Positions 44,013-55,988 of a stretch of 64,000 bases of DNA are shown here, one piece after another (the first letter of the stretch is position 1; the number at the start of each line of letters is the position of its first letter). The notes below the pieces were generated by a model. It did not search any database and was not told the DNA's origin. It saw nothing but the letters and a program-made list of their open reading frames with translations. Both the position numbers and the translations under genes were made by a program. The DNA comes from Macrolepiota albuminosa (Eukaryota; Basidiomycota; Agaricomycetes; Agaricales; Agaricaceae): assembly GCA_027475525.1 (NCBI GenBank), contig JAMWFC010000117.1, positions 620,001 through 684,000 of the forward strand. Direction: 5' to 3'.

Positions 44013-46656
44013 CGGTGGGGAGGCTCATTGGCGTGTTGGTTGGTAAACTCCGGGGGCTTAGCGCGGGCGCCTTTTCGTTGTCTCCTAGGGAACGTTGGCA
44101 CCGTTTGTCAGATTCTGGAATTGGGGTCGCTAATCATTAAGGTCGTTTTGTCGTTGGTAACTGTCTTGATGACTGATCGTGCCAAGACGTCGAAGGGTCT
44201 GCCAAGTAGTAGGTCGTATGCTGGGAAACGTAAGATGTGTATTTGGAGGTAAAACGTGATGTTGCCAAGGGTACAAGGCACATTCTTGGCGAGGCCTAGG
44301 GATCTGTCCACCATACTGTTAGCGCTCTGCATGTTTAGTATCACTGTAGGGTCATAGATAAGACCCAAATCGTTAGCAACTTCGGCTGCCATAAAAATGA
44401 TTTGAGACCCGCTATCCACAATTGCCTCTACCTTGTGCTTATTGTCTACTGTTAGTGCTACTAAGCGGATAGCGTGCGATTCTTGAGCAACGGTAAGGAT
44501 TGCAGGGTCTTCTCCATGGTCTACTGACCTAAGATAGGTCTCTACTGGGTCCACAGAGGTGGCGTTAGCGATGGTGTTGGCAGGAGAGTCCTCAGCGTCC
44601 AAAGAGTCGACGGTAATGGAAAAACCAGGGAGCGTGTCGTCGAGGTCCTTGACCTCGGCAACAGTTGTCGCCAAGGGACGTTGAGGAGTAACTGCCGTCT
44701 TGACTTGGTTGCGAACGTCGGGAGCAATACTACAAAGTTCTTCTACTGACAAGGTGATGGCGGTTTTCATGATGCGGTTAAATACGTGGTTGGATTTCTC
44801 TATGTCGAAAATTGGTGCAGTAGGTTGGTAGCCACCCTCAAGACGTTTCTCGGGAGCAGCAAAATTTCATTGTGCGGGTGCGTGATAACGGTCAGAAATC
44901 CCTGAGTAGGGATGTAAAGGCGGCAAGGGCGGTTCAGGAGCGGCAGCAAACAACGATGGTTCTGGAGTGATAGCTGGCGGGGTGGCAGGAGTAGGAGTCG
45001 GTAACTTGCTAGCGGGAGGCATTGGCTTATATCCTTTAAGAGGCTGTTTAGGCTGCTTAACTTCAACCCCATCAAAAACCTGATTCTTGAGCGAATCTAG
45101 CTCCTGCTGTAGCTTGGCGATATGTTCTTCTCGCGAGAAAGTAGGGTGGTCGCCAATGCTGTCGAAGTGTAAGACCTCGTGGATCATTTGCTGTTGGGTC
45201 GCTTGTTCAGGGTCGGGGTTGGCGTTGCCGGAAAGCGTGCCGGTGACGATTTGTCCTGGGTTGCGCCTATGCTATTCATCAACTCGCTCCTGGAAAGACT
45301 TCTTGTCCAGGTAGTTGGGGATGGTGGCGCCAGTGGTGAGAACTATCTTGCCGTCAATAGCCCTTCGAATTCTTCCTTGCCGAATGTAGTTTTCTAGGGT
45401 CACGCAGCGTCCTCTAGTCATAGTGTGGCCAATTTCCCCACAGAAGTGGCAAGGGCCATTAGCGGGTACATTAGCGGGTCAGTTAGCGAGATTGGTGGTA
45501 ATCATAGTTTCAATACAAGTCATGGCGGAAGCGACAGCAGCGGTAATGGCAGCGTTGAGATCCTCCTTCTTAACAAAGTCAGCAACAGGAGGCGGGATGG
45601 GAATGATACTGTTAGTTCGCTCAGGCGGTGGGCTCGTCCTAGCGCGTTGCAGCCCAATGCCAGTGTCTGTCCCCTTGAGAACCCATTTACCGGCTTCAAA
45701 GACGTCGGCAACGTTATAGGGCTTGTCTGGGTGATGGGCCTGATGAACTATCTCTAGGCAACGAGCAATGCGAGTCCAAAGCGAAGTCGGGATGCCTTGT
45801 TGGAATAGGTGACGTTCCTTGTTAATGTATAGTTTGCTGTTTTGTACCAACCACCTAGCGATCTTTTGGAATTCACGGTAATATGTAGAGAATGTGCCAA
45901 GAGACAATGTGCCGCTGTCAAATGACTCCTGTACTAGTTTCTGCAGCTCGTTTACCGAGTATTGGGTAGCTTCTTCAGCGCCAGGGTACAACTGAATCAC
46001 TGCTGTCTTCCAGCCTTCATACGAGGTGCCCTGGGCTGGAACGGGTGGGGCGGCAGGAACAAAGGCGGCAAACTCAGCAAGGCCTGTCCACGTTTCTGCC
46101 ATGTCATACGACACGTACCTTGCCGCATACTCCTTCATCTGTGTATGGTCGGTAATACCACAATCTCTGAATAAATACTCTAATTCCTTGAAATACTGGG
46201 AGAGCTCCCGTGGCTTGGACTCGTCCCATTTTGGTGCCGAGAAGTGAATAAATACTCTAATTCCTTGAAATACTGGGAGAGCTCCCGTGGCTTGGACTCG
46301 TCCCATTTTGGTGCCGAGAAGTGATTTCATGGCGGCATGCGCTGAACTTGTTGTTTCATGGCGATGGTGGTAGCGAGTTTGGTTAGCGGTAGTGGGGAAG
46401 GGGTTCTAGGGATTGGCAATGGGGTAAGAGAAATGAGTTGAGAAAAAGGCGTTAGCAGAGTAATGGGGGTGACTGGTTGCGGTACGGCAAGCGGCGACGC
46501 TAAGAGGTCGTCGGTGCTAAAGTCGAGAGAACGCGAGAAGAGGTCAGGAAATTCGTCTACAGTGGCGTTCTGTAGTTCCTGTGCAAGAGAGGGACCCGGT
46601 AAGGCACCAGGTGGTTGTGGAGTTGATGGATGGGAAGGAGCTATGCCTTCTGCCAA
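44013..46656 (-). pseudogene. gag: Element C gag-protease
   Basis: Minus strand. The N-terminal Pro/Thr-rich leader runs from about 46656 to 46327, then the capsid-like region (FSAPKWDESKPRELSQYF to about 45479), the zinc knuckle CHFCGEIGHTMTRGRC near 45440 (the same unusual x6 spacing as element A) and the protease VDSGSQIIFMAAEVANDLG near 44400 with YDLLLGRPFD. It ends CFHRPSRR then stop near 44000, overlapping pol as in element A. Lesions: a 77-base duplication (46168-46321) and single stops, e.g. near 46325, 45290, 44868 and 44108. Confidence 0.85.
46168..46321. repeat. 77-base tandem duplication 17
   Basis: Copies 46168-46244 and 46245-46321 in gag of element C. Confidence 0.95.
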
Positions 46657-46718
46657 CTGTTCTAGCAGGCGGCGCCTACGCTGGAGACGGGTTTCTGGCA
46701 GAATTCTGCCCTAGAGAT

Positions 46719-46736
46719 CCCTCGCGGTGGGCTCCA
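46719..46736 (-). other. Element C primer-binding site
   Basis: Minus-strand TGGAGCCCACCGCGAGGG, three bases inside the 5' LTR end, identical to element A. Confidence 0.75.
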
Positions 46737-46739
46737 ATT

Positions 46740-47623
46740 TGATGACGCCCAAAGTTTGGTCAGTAACAAATATGGTTATAGTGTTACCATACCAATTGCT
46801 TGCATTGGGCGTGCTATAAGTGATGGGAGGAGTCCCGGGCAGGTGGTCGGCAAGTGTAAAGCGCTAAGATAAAGCGCCTATGAAGGGAGCGGTAAGCGAA
46901 CACGGCAATGTCAACGGCAAGAACACAGTAAGCTTAGCGAAGTCTAAGTGTCGTAAATGCCTGCCATAGATGCAAGGCACAAATAAATCGAAGGCTAGCG
47001 ATGAAGTCTGCAACTGCTGATGAGCTCGATGTTGCCGACCGTAAATGAGATCTTGAGCATAAGGGAGACTGAAGTAAGGGGAGCAGGAAACTCTCGTCTG
47101 TTGTTCTCTGATCTATGTACAAGTTGGTAAGTACTTTATATACTACAAGGAGTTCACCGTTGCTAGTGACCAACCATTGCCAAAGTGCGGTAAACTAGAA
47201 AATTTCATAGGAGTAGCTCCAACGGTTTCAGATCCCTACCATCCATTCAAGAACCTTAGCGACGCCAGGCAGCAGATCGCGAAGCTAAACCATCAATCCA
47301 TTACCCTTCTGTCTGTCCAAAATGCTTAGCGATGTCAGGTGCCAAATCGAGGCGCTAAGCGGTGTCAGACGCCAAGGTCAAACGCCAGGCTGTCCGTCAG
47401 TTTTTGATAGATCATCAGGCTTCTTGCTAAGCGCTGTCATCAGTGACTGATGCCATCTGTCAGTTGTCATTCTGTCTGCCGTCGGCACTATCATTGATCG
47501 GATCTGCTTCTTGCCATGCGCAGCCATCAAATATTGCCAAAATTGGTTAGTTAGTGCACGCCAAGGTATCCCATGTTGCCGTAGCCTGCCGTTGATGTGC
47601 TGATCCTGTATGGGGTCCTATCA
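46740..47623 (-). repeat. Element C 5' LTR (LTR-B family)
   Basis: 884 bases. Compared with the 3' LTR it lacks 43 bases (near 46842) and 11 bases (near 47570); 884 + 54 = 938, the full LTR-B length. A TATA box (TATATAAA, minus) lies at 47135-47142. Confidence 0.92.
47135..47142 (-). promoter_or_regulatory. TATA box of LTR-B (element C)
   Basis: TATATAAA on the minus strand. The solo LTR-B has TATAAAAG in the matching place. Confidence 0.5.
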
Positions 47624-48388
47624 GCGCACCTAAAAGGGTAGGAAGATGAACATGGTTAAATGTGGCAAGAGGATGCAGGAAGGAAACTAGAGGCTTAGCA
47701 ACGACTAAGCTGTGTGATGCCTGCTGTAAATGCAAGGCATGTAGGTTCTGTAAGCGTAACTGCGGCAAGCAGGCTAAGAGTGTTTAGACAAGTGGCGACT
47801 ATGAACTTAGTCAGCTCAAGAGAAATCTGAACTGTAGGATGAACTGAGGGGTGTAAAGTGGGGTACTCTATTCTGTGCTAACTAATGACAATGGTAAATA
47901 TTTATAGTGAAAATGAGTTCACCATCGCTAAGCAGCTAAGCGTCGCCAAAGAGCAGTGAACTGGAAAGAATGTAAGTAGTCACCGTGCATTAAACTAAAT
48001 ACTGAGAAGTTAATAAGACCGCTGTCTATCCAAGTAACAAGAAGGCGCTAAGTGGTGCCAGGCACCAAGGTGAAATGCCAAGCTGTCAGTCATGGGAAAA
48101 TACCATCATTCTAACTTATAAGTGCTGCTGCCAGCTAGTAGTACCACATTCTTCCTGAGTGATGCCATCTGTCAATGCTTGCTGATGGCATGATGCCCGC
48201 TGTCACTTGTCATTTCTGCTGCTGCTGGCTCTATTATTGATTGGGTATGTCGCTTGTTGCATGTGGCTATTGGGAATGGCTTAAAAAGGATAAATTGCAT
48301 GCACCAAGTTCAGAACAAGTGTGGCAAGGTTTCCAGAGCCAATGCTGAGCCTGCCGTTGATGCACCTAGTCTGTGTGGGGTCCTATCA
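47624..48388 (-). repeat. Solo LTR-B (old), right piece
   Basis: Continues the left piece at 21986-22191 after element C. It ends GTCCTATCA at 48388. It is CpG-decayed, for example AAGTGGTGCC for AAGCGGTGTC. No polypurine tract or primer site adjoins it. Confidence 0.75.
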
Positions 48389-48809
48389 GCGACGACACGG
48401 TTTTATCCTGACAGGATAATAGAATCCCTCCTCAAGATACGCATGACCTTGAGTGAATTCTTGTGCAAGCAGGGCCCAAAGGTGGAATACATTGTCCACA
48501 GTAGGAGTCCTCCAATCATTCCACTGTGGAATCGCAGGTGGCTCACCATAGATGTCAAGTCTATGGTGACGTTTGTCATTGATGTCTCAGTACATATCCA
48601 ATGATGCATTTGGTGCCTAGAAATGGCTTTCCAGGTAGACTACACCAAAGGTGTAGGCATGGTCTATCCATTCCACTGGCACGTGATTTGCTAGTAGGAC
48701 CCTGAATATGTCAGCCTCACTAATGTTGGCTAACATGGAATCATCAAAGTGTGGGGTCATGAACTGCACATCTGTCCATGACATTGGCTCAAATGGCTGA
48801 CTGGGGTTG
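48389..48809 (-). pseudogene. ORFX fragment of old element D'
   Basis: On the minus strand FEPMSWTDVQFMTPHFDD, then WIDHAYTFGVVYLESHF and DINDKRHHRLDIYGEPPAIP aligns with the ORFX of element D (YTYRVVFLEQQFHAPTMF, then DIDNEHMERLNKYGTPPAIP). It has at least two stops. Its order and strand fit a continuation of D' from 21985. Confidence 0.75.
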
Positions 48810-48983
48810 TGTAACCTGAGTTACAAGTTAGAACTATCTTGTGTGTATCACACAAGTGCTAAATCAGACCGCAGTATCGGATTTGACTAGTACTTAGAGT
48901 GAAAACAAGATGTTGTCTTACATAATATTCTACTTGATAATTATAGCAGCGTTGACGCTAGTACTATGTGTGACTCCATTACA
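48810..48983 (-). repeat. Element D 3' LTR
   Basis: TGTAACCTGAGTTAC... to ...GACTCCATTACA. It matches 62719-62891 closely. Confidence 0.9.
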
Positions 48984-49340
48984 TACCCCCCAATGAGACC
49001 GAATACTCAGTCTTAGGAAGGAAGTTGGAGTGAGAGGTGGGGTGCACGATAATGCACACACCCAATGAATAACATGCGTATTGTGTGGTGCCAAACGTTA
49101 GCATTCATTCGCAACGTAGATGGGTCATCTAGACACACTGGGGTCAGTCCTTATCAGACAAGTGCGCATGTTGCGCCAGCAGTGGAGGCAGTATGAATAT
49201 ATATCAAAATAATAATAAAAAACAAAAATTGATTGACCCCTCCTCTGGGTCCGCTGTATCTACACACAACTCTGAAGTGCGTATCAGCTGAGATGTTTCG
49301 AGTGAATTACTCGGAGGTACCTACACAACAAAATATGGGT
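48984..49340 (-). other. Element D polypurine tract and 3' non-coding region
   Basis: TACCCCCCAATGAG at the left edge is, on the minus strand, a polypurine tract ending ATTGGGGGGTA beside the LTR. The rest is non-coding. Confidence 0.65.
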
Positions 49341-52274
49341 CTAGGACCCATCCGGCAATGCTCCCACACCCACTCCCATATCCGTCACCATTGACTCCTC
49401 CTCCAGTGCGACGTTAATCGTGGAAGGGGGAGGCGCTGATTCTGTCCTTGGTAGGATGATAGGCCCCTTGACTACAGGCGTGTCTACCACCATAGACTCA
49501 GTTAGTGCAACGTTAATCGCTAAAGCTTTGGTGGTGAGCGTACCATGCTCTGCCATGCATGACAGGAGATTGACCTGGCCTGGGTCCATGTCAGCTGTAG
49601 GCAGGTCATGTGCTGCCATGCGTTTTAGGAGGCGGACCTGGTTCAGGTCCATGCCAATGAGATAGTAGAGGCCATTGGCCTCGGGGTTTTTGGGAAGACG
49701 ACTTTCCTTGTTGTGCTTGAACATAAGACAATAATGATCGTCTTTGGTCATCTCCCACCAGCCATCCCATTGTGGGATTGCGGGAGGGGTGCCGTATTTA
49801 TTCAAGCGCTCCATGTGCTCATTGTCAATGTCATGGAAGATGTCCATAAACATCGTGGGGGCGTGGAATTGCTGCTCCAGGAAGACCACTCTGTATGTAT
49901 ACACATGGTCCACCCAGTCGTGCAGTAAGACGCGTAACGCGTCGTCGTCTGAAAAGTTCCGTGCAAATTCATCTGGTATGTGCACAGAATGAAGTTTCAG
50001 CTGGTGCCCTCTCTGGGGCTCAAACGGCTAGTCTGGGAACATGGCATCATAAGAGGCGATAGCCTCACGGTAAAGACCCAGGCGGGCCATGATGAGAGTC
50101 ATGCGCCGCATGATCACGGGCTTGGCTGTGCTGTTAGCGCAAAGAGCTCGGCATAAGGCGAACCCAAAGAGGGTTCGCCAGTGCATGCGGTAGGCATGGT
50201 TGACTGCAATGCCTTGATACGTGTTTTCTAATCCTGGATGACCAAAGATCAGCACATACTGCACAAGCTGATCCAGGTCAAACAGAGTGGAAGGGTCTTG
50301 AGCACGCATTACGCGCAGCGCAGTCAAGCCGTCTTCTTTCGTGCGCAGGAAGCACCCCAGAATGTGTCAGCGCTCAACGAGCGCAAGGTCGTCTGTCCCC
50401 TGGGCTGGGTTGACAAGGTCTTGATAGTGTGGGTCCTTCATCAGGAGCATCATTGTTCGGTCATGTAATGACTCATCAGTTCGCTGGGCAAACATCTGAA
50501 GCTCCATGATGAGGAGGTAGGCAGTAACCTGGTCACGATGGGGAGCATGCTCGTTCGAATAATATTTGTAGAGCCAATCCAGCTCTAATGGCGTGCGAGG
50601 AAGGCCGTGAGGGGAATACTTGTAAACAACGCTGGCAGGAATGCCAGCATGGTGCCCAGACAAAAACTCATATGCCGCTGCCCGGTTGGCCTTGGCTCCC
50701 AACAGCACGGTATTCGAATGATATGAATAATAAGTGCAGTGGCTGAGTGCTCCTCTGAAGCATGAGTTTGTTCACTCGATATCGAGCGGTCCCCACACCT
50801 TCACCCCCAATCCATCGGGAATTCTCTCCAAGAACTCATCCTTGGACCTCTGTTTGAGGGCCCGCAGCTCCTTGGTGCAAATCGCCTTCTTCTTTGCAAT
50901 GCGCTTATTGCGCGATACTCACTGGAATTGGTCTGCCGCCAATTCCCCTTCCTCTGCCTCCTCCTCATGCTCTGAGCTCAACTCTCCATAGTCGCTCTCG
51001 TTGGATAAGGAGGCCATGGGTGCTTTGCCTTTTTCAGGCATGGAACAATTCTTTGAGGTCACCACCAGACCGTCATATTGCTTGGGAGAGCGAGGGTCGG
51101 TGGTCAAGATGACCATGGGAAAGTGTGCCTGTGGTGCTGGCACAGTAACGGGCAACAAAAACAACATTGAGACTTTCCTGGCCTGTGCGGGAATGCCAGC
51201 TAGGAACTCTATTACCTCCAGCTTGGAGGCATCAAGAGGAGGCTTACGGCCTCGACGTTGGCATACCGACCCCGACTTGACCAGGGCAGAAGATCCGAAC
51301 AGTGGCTGAGCCACCAGAGGGGCAGGCGCATTTTGCGCCAGAGTTCTCCCTCCAGGCTCAGCTCGAGGAATAACGGTAGTGGGCGCTCTTGGCGCCACAG
51401 TGATGGGTTTGGACCCCCTAGGTGGGGCCCGGGATGATGTGGTTTCCCGCTGATCCAGGGACAGGCCTGCCAAGGGTTCACTGACTGCAGCCAGCAACTC
51501 TGAGGAAGCCTGAGAGCCTGACTCAGGTAATCGTGATGACAAAGCCACGGGCTGAGCTGGCTGCTGATGGCGCGCAAATTGCGCATCCGATGGCATCCTT
51601 GCCCATAGAGGGTCGACCAGTTGACTGGGCTGATATTTAGCCCTCTTGACCTCGGCGGTCGGTTCCTCAACCGTGGCAATTTTGCGCTTAGACACATGTT
51701 TGATCTGTTCCAGCACTGCGACGCGCTGCCTCTTCATCAGCTTGATCTGGTCGAGCAATCCCTCCATCACCATCACGGCCAAACTGTCCTGCAGGAATGA
51801 TGCAGTTGCAGAGACTGGCTGTCCTGCTGCTTCCAGTCTGCCCAACAGCACGTCTGACACTGCTAACCCCTGCGCTTGTGGCACAGGCTCCCCATACAAC
51901 TCTGCCATGGGCCAATGCGCCCATGGTACTGACAGCGGCCCCGTCACCACACCCGCATACGTCGGATTCGACGCAGCTGAGCGTGATGATGGTTCCTGGT
52001 AGTAGCGCTCGCGGTGCGTGCTGTCCTCCGGGCACCCATAGCACCCTTCGTCATCGACCTCCATCTCTTGCGAGTGGAGGGGTGTCTGGTACGGAAGCGG
52101 CTCATCACGGCCTGGATAGGCCACGCCCGCTGACTGAAGCTGGCTTGCCGCCGGATATGGCAGCTGCCTCTGGTACTGGGTAGGATAATCTCTCGTTTGT
52201 ATATTTGGGGGTCTCCCCCCTCCACTAGAGCCTTGCCAGCTCTTATTACTCTCTTGCGGCCCCCAATAGGCCAT
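49341..52274 (-). pseudogene. ORFX of element D, unknown 978-codon sense ORF
   Basis: One reading frame on the same strand as gag-pol, from MAYWGPQESNKSW (52274) to a stop at 49341, broken only by four in-frame stops (TGA near 50920, 50770 and 50368; TAG near 50029) and no frameshift. The first half is Pro/Gln/Ser-rich with a Lys/Arg-rich block (LMKRQRVAVLEQIKHVSKRK) that could be a nuclear signal or nucleic-acid contact. The second half is compact and helical (LELDWLYKYYSNEHAPHRDQ, then FGFALCRALCANSTAK and IPQWDGWWEMTKDDHYCLMF). No hydrophobic signal or membrane segment is visible, so an envelope protein is unlikely. I do not recognise the family. A second copy fragment is at 48389-48809. 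Confidence 0.7.
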
Positions 52275-52499
52275 TACAATGCGACACGTATGCTACGTGT
52301 ATTGGGACTGAGAGGAGAAAAAAAAACAATCTCCCAACTCCACTAGTGGTGGAAACAACCACAAATACACGCCACCCGGCCTCTCACCGGGGATCATAGT
52401 TGCATCAACAGTCACAATCAGCAGCCACAATTAGTAGCCACCCAGTTAGTCACCAGCTATCAAAGTGGACTTCGTCCACATTCCAACACCACATGCACG
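52275..52499. other. Spacer between integrase and ORFX
   Basis: Short non-coding spacer within element D, containing CACAATC/CCACAATTAG type repeats. Confidence 0.45.
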
Positions 52500-55050
52500 T
52501 TATGCACGTTTTGCTAGCTGTTGAAGGCGTTTCACGCCCTGCAACTCTAGGTATCTGTCCATTGCTGCAAGGTCTTTGCAGTTCACTAGCGGTTCCCAGG
52601 TAGTATCACCTAAGCTCCACCTTACCTCGAATTCGAGGTTTCCCTTCATCCACCGATGACCTATGAGTTCATCTACAAACCACTCCTGGTCATTGCCAGT
52701 TCCAAAGTCATACGGCTCTGGAGTTGCGCGATTAGGAAAGAGCGCATCACTACTAGCCATATACGGTCACAACAGCGACACGTGAAACTTGGGAACTATC
52801 CTGCGTGCTTGCAGCACATGGGGTAGTTCCAACACGTAGTTAGACGTGCTCGGCTCCGCCTTAAGGACCCTATATGGTCCAATCTACTTCGGACACAACT
52901 TACTCACCCTGCCTTTCGGCAGGTTCAAGTTCTTCATTGAAAGGTACACTAGGCTCCCTTTCTCGATGTCTGGCTCATCGCATCTGCGATTATTCGCATG
53001 TTTGGTCTGCCATACACATGATTCTATAATCGCATCATGGGCATCTGCCAAGTTCCCTAGCATGTTGCGTGCAAACTGCCTTACCCCCACATGAATGACT
53101 TTGTCCGTACGAAGTTCACGAATCATGGATGGCATGTAGCCATTGTTGAGTTCAAAGGGTGAATACCCTGTAGTTTCTGATATGCTCGCGTTTATCGTGA
53201 ATTCCATGAGGGGACATCTATCCACCCAGTCCTTCTGATCAGGACGTATGAACGCTTGCAGTATTTGCGCGATATTTTGATTTGCGCGTTCAGTTTGACC
53301 ATCCGTTTGTGGATGAAACGACGTTGACATGAGCAACTTTGCTCCTAGCAGTTTGTGCAACTCCTTCCACCATTTGGGAGTGAACTTAGCATCTCGATCG
53401 CTTACGATCAAACTTGGCAGTCCATGGAGGCGTACTATCTCCTTGAGATAGATCCACGACAAGTCTGACGCTGTCATGGTGGTTCTCACCGGGATGAGAT
53501 GGACCATACTGGTCATTCTGCAGATCACTACCCAAAGGTAGTTAAAGCCTTTCTGGTGGTTCTCACCGGGATGAGATGGACCATACTGGTCATTCTGCAG
53601 ATCACTACCCAAAGGTAGTTAAAGCCTTTCGACTCAGGGAACGGACCTATAAAGTCCATCCCAATCGAATCCCAAGGTTTGACCAGTATAGGTAGTGAGT
53701 GAAGCTTTCCTGGTGGCTTCAATGTCGATACTTTCGACTGTTGACATAGCTTGCATGTCGAGCAAAATTGGCTCGTCTCTTTGGCCATTTGTGGCCACCA
53801 GTACCAGCGTCGCACATAGTCCAGCGTTTTCTGAGTTCCGAAGTGGCCCACTACTCTATGGGCCTGGTCCAGGATAGTCATAATTAGCGACCTCTCCTGG
53901 AAAATGCAGATGACTTTGGACCCCGTGGGTCTGATAAGGTAGACAAGCTGCTTCTCCACCTTGAAGCGCGGATGCGCTTGGATATTGTTCAGAATCTCTA
54001 AGAAGAGATTATCATCCTTGTATTCTTGCTGGATACGTGTGCGGAATTGCGCATTGCCTAAGTCAGCCAGTGCAGGCGTATGGTCCTGTGACTCCAGCGC
54101 TTGCTGGAGCATCATATCAGTACCTCTCGTAGGCACTCCTTGCCTCGTCTCTTCACTTGGCTGAGGGGCCTCATGATCCACTAGCACCTGGGCTTCAATA
54201 TTGCAAGTCTCTCGCTGTTCATGTAGTCGCTTACTGCGATGTGTTTCCTGCGCTTGCATGGCCCATAGCTCGACCCTATGTTCCCTGATTTCATGGAACC
54301 AATGCAGAGGCAAATCTTCGCCCTCTGGGTCAATACGTTTGTCTGCCTGGACATAGTCATGCGCGTCATGGACGTCATCTTGAGTATCACTCTCGAAATA
54401 TCGAGACAGGCAATCCACGACTTTGTTCAATTCACCTTTTACATAGGTAATGTCGAACTGATGCTGCGACATGTAGTCAATCCAGCGACGTTGTTGCGGA
54501 GATAGATGCACCTGAGTCTTGAAGAACTCTAGTGCCTTGTGATCTGTAATGACGTGGATCTTATATCCCATCAGTTTATCCTCCCATTTTAGGAGGGCCT
54601 CCAGGATAGCGAGTGTTTCTAACTCATGTACAGCATAATTCTGCTGAGCAGCAGTGAGTTTACGGGACATAAATCCTGCTGGTCGGCACGTCTGCCACGT
54701 TTTACCTTGGCCAAACATGGCCCCAACCCCAGTCTTTGACGCATCGCATATGAGCCAGATGGGCTCGTCGATGCGTGGATCAACTGGCCGGATGACTGGT
54801 GTCTTCACGCATATGCATTTAATCATCTCAAAACACCGCTGATGCAGCGGTTTCCAGTGAAAAGGGGACCCATTCTGGGTCATGGCCATAAGTGGCCCTG
54901 TATATGCAGTGATGTCTGGCAAGAAGTTGCCAATATAGTTCACAAGTCTGACAAATCGTTGGATATCATTATATGTGCGTGAGGTATGCCACTCTCGGAT
55001 TTGATCAAGCTTATCTGTATCCGGGTGAATGCCCTTCTTGTCAATGATGT
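52500..55050 (-). pseudogene. pol: Element D pol, second part: RNase H, integrase, chromodomain
   Basis: Minus strand. It continues RT after the solo LTR with KGIHPDTDK, then VNYIGNFLPDITAYTGPL. RNase H: ICDASKTGVGAMFGQ, HELETLAILEAL, TDHKALEFF and DCLSRY. Integrase: HRVVGHFGTQKTLDYV..CKLCQQSK zinc site, D in GMDFIGPF, D in VSDRDAKF, E in QTERANQN. The C-terminus carries a chromodomain (EWFVDELIGHRW, then LEFEVRWSLGDTTWEPL, near 52690-52600), which in chromoviruses directs integration to particular chromatin. Lesions: a 77-base duplication at 53477-53630, and stops near 52848 and 52768. Confidence 0.88.
53477..53630. repeat. 77-base tandem duplication 18
   Basis: Copies 53477-53553 and 53554-53630 in the integrase of element D. 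Confidence 0.95.
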
Positions 55051-55988
55051 TGATAGGACCCCATACAGGATCAGCGCATCAACAGCAGGCGACGGCAACG
55101 CGGCACCAACTCAAAATACCTTAGCGCGTGCTAATTATCCAATTTGGGCGATATTTGACGGCCGCGCACGGCAAGAAGCAGATCCGATCAATGATAGCGC
55201 CGACGGCAGACAGAATGACAACTGACAGATGGCATCAGTCACTGATGACAGCGCTTAGCGAGAAGTCTGATGATCTATCAAAAACTGACGGACAGCTTGG
55301 CGTTTGACCTTGGCGTCTGACACTGCTTAGCGTCTCGATTTGGCGCCTAACGTCGCTTAGGTGTTCTGACGGACAGAAGAGTGATGGAGTGATCGTTTAG
55401 CACCGCGATCTGCCGCCTGGTGGCGCCAAGGGTCTTGAAAAGACGGTAGGGATCTGAAACCGTTGGAGCTACCCCCTTGAAATTTTCCAGTTTACCGCAC
55501 TCTGGCGTCATTAGCCACTGGCGACGGCGAACCCATTGTAGTATAAAAGTACTTACCGACTTGTACATAGGATCATCAGACGAAATAGACCAGAGTTTCC
55601 CCCTTTACTTCAGTCTCCCTTACGCTCAAGAGCTCATTTACGCTACGGTCGGCAACGTCAAACTCATCGGCAGTTGCAGACGTTCGCCAATACTTGACAT
55701 ACTCGCGCCTTGCAACTACGGCAGGCACTATCGACGCTTAGACCTCGCTAAGCTTACCGCGCTCTTGCCGTTGACCTTGCCGTGTTTACTTACCGCATTT
55801 TCCTTAGGCGCTTTACCTTAGCGCTTACCACTTGCCGACCCCGTTACCGACTTTTACCCTTTTTCACAGACACGTTCTCTGGGACCTGCCCGGGACTCCT
55901 CATATTACTTTTAGCGCGCCCAACGCACACTCTTGGTCCGGTAACACTTTTGTTACATTTGTTACTGACCAAACTTTGGGCGTCATCA
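55051..55988 (+). repeat. Solo LTR-B inserted in RT of element D
   Basis: 938 bases, TGATAGGACCCC...GGCGTCATCA, flanked by the 4-base duplication ATGT (55047-55050 and 55989-55992). Across it the RT reading continues in frame (CLGHI to DKKGIH). It is rich in intact CG sites, so it is younger than the LTRs of element C. TATAAAAG lies at 55542-55549. Confidence 0.93.
55542..55549 (+). promoter_or_regulatory. TATA box of solo LTR-B
   Basis: TATAAAAG inside the solo LTR. It would transcribe away from the LTR, antisense to element D pol. Confidence 0.5.

Larger units (their letters stand above)
22192..47623 (-). mobile_element. Ty3/gypsy element C, split by element A
   Basis: A minus-strand LTR element: 5' LTR 46740-47623, primer site 46719-46736, gag-protease, pol up to 43198, then element A inserted, pol resuming at 29219 and ending at 26128, an opposite-strand gene (AS1), polypurine tract, and 3' LTR 22192-23206. 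Element A lies between 4-base copies TCGT (29216-29219 and 43198-43201); across them the pol reading (KAGVYEPSNS) is continuous. Element C itself sits in an old LTR-B, flanked by GCAC (left) and GCGC (right), a likely 4-base duplication with one CpG change. Its two LTRs differ at many sites, so it is older than A. Confidence 0.9.

Noticed and set aside
49341..52274. ORFX as an envelope protein
   Set aside because: There is no signal peptide, no transmembrane segment and no furin-like site. Position alone is not enough.
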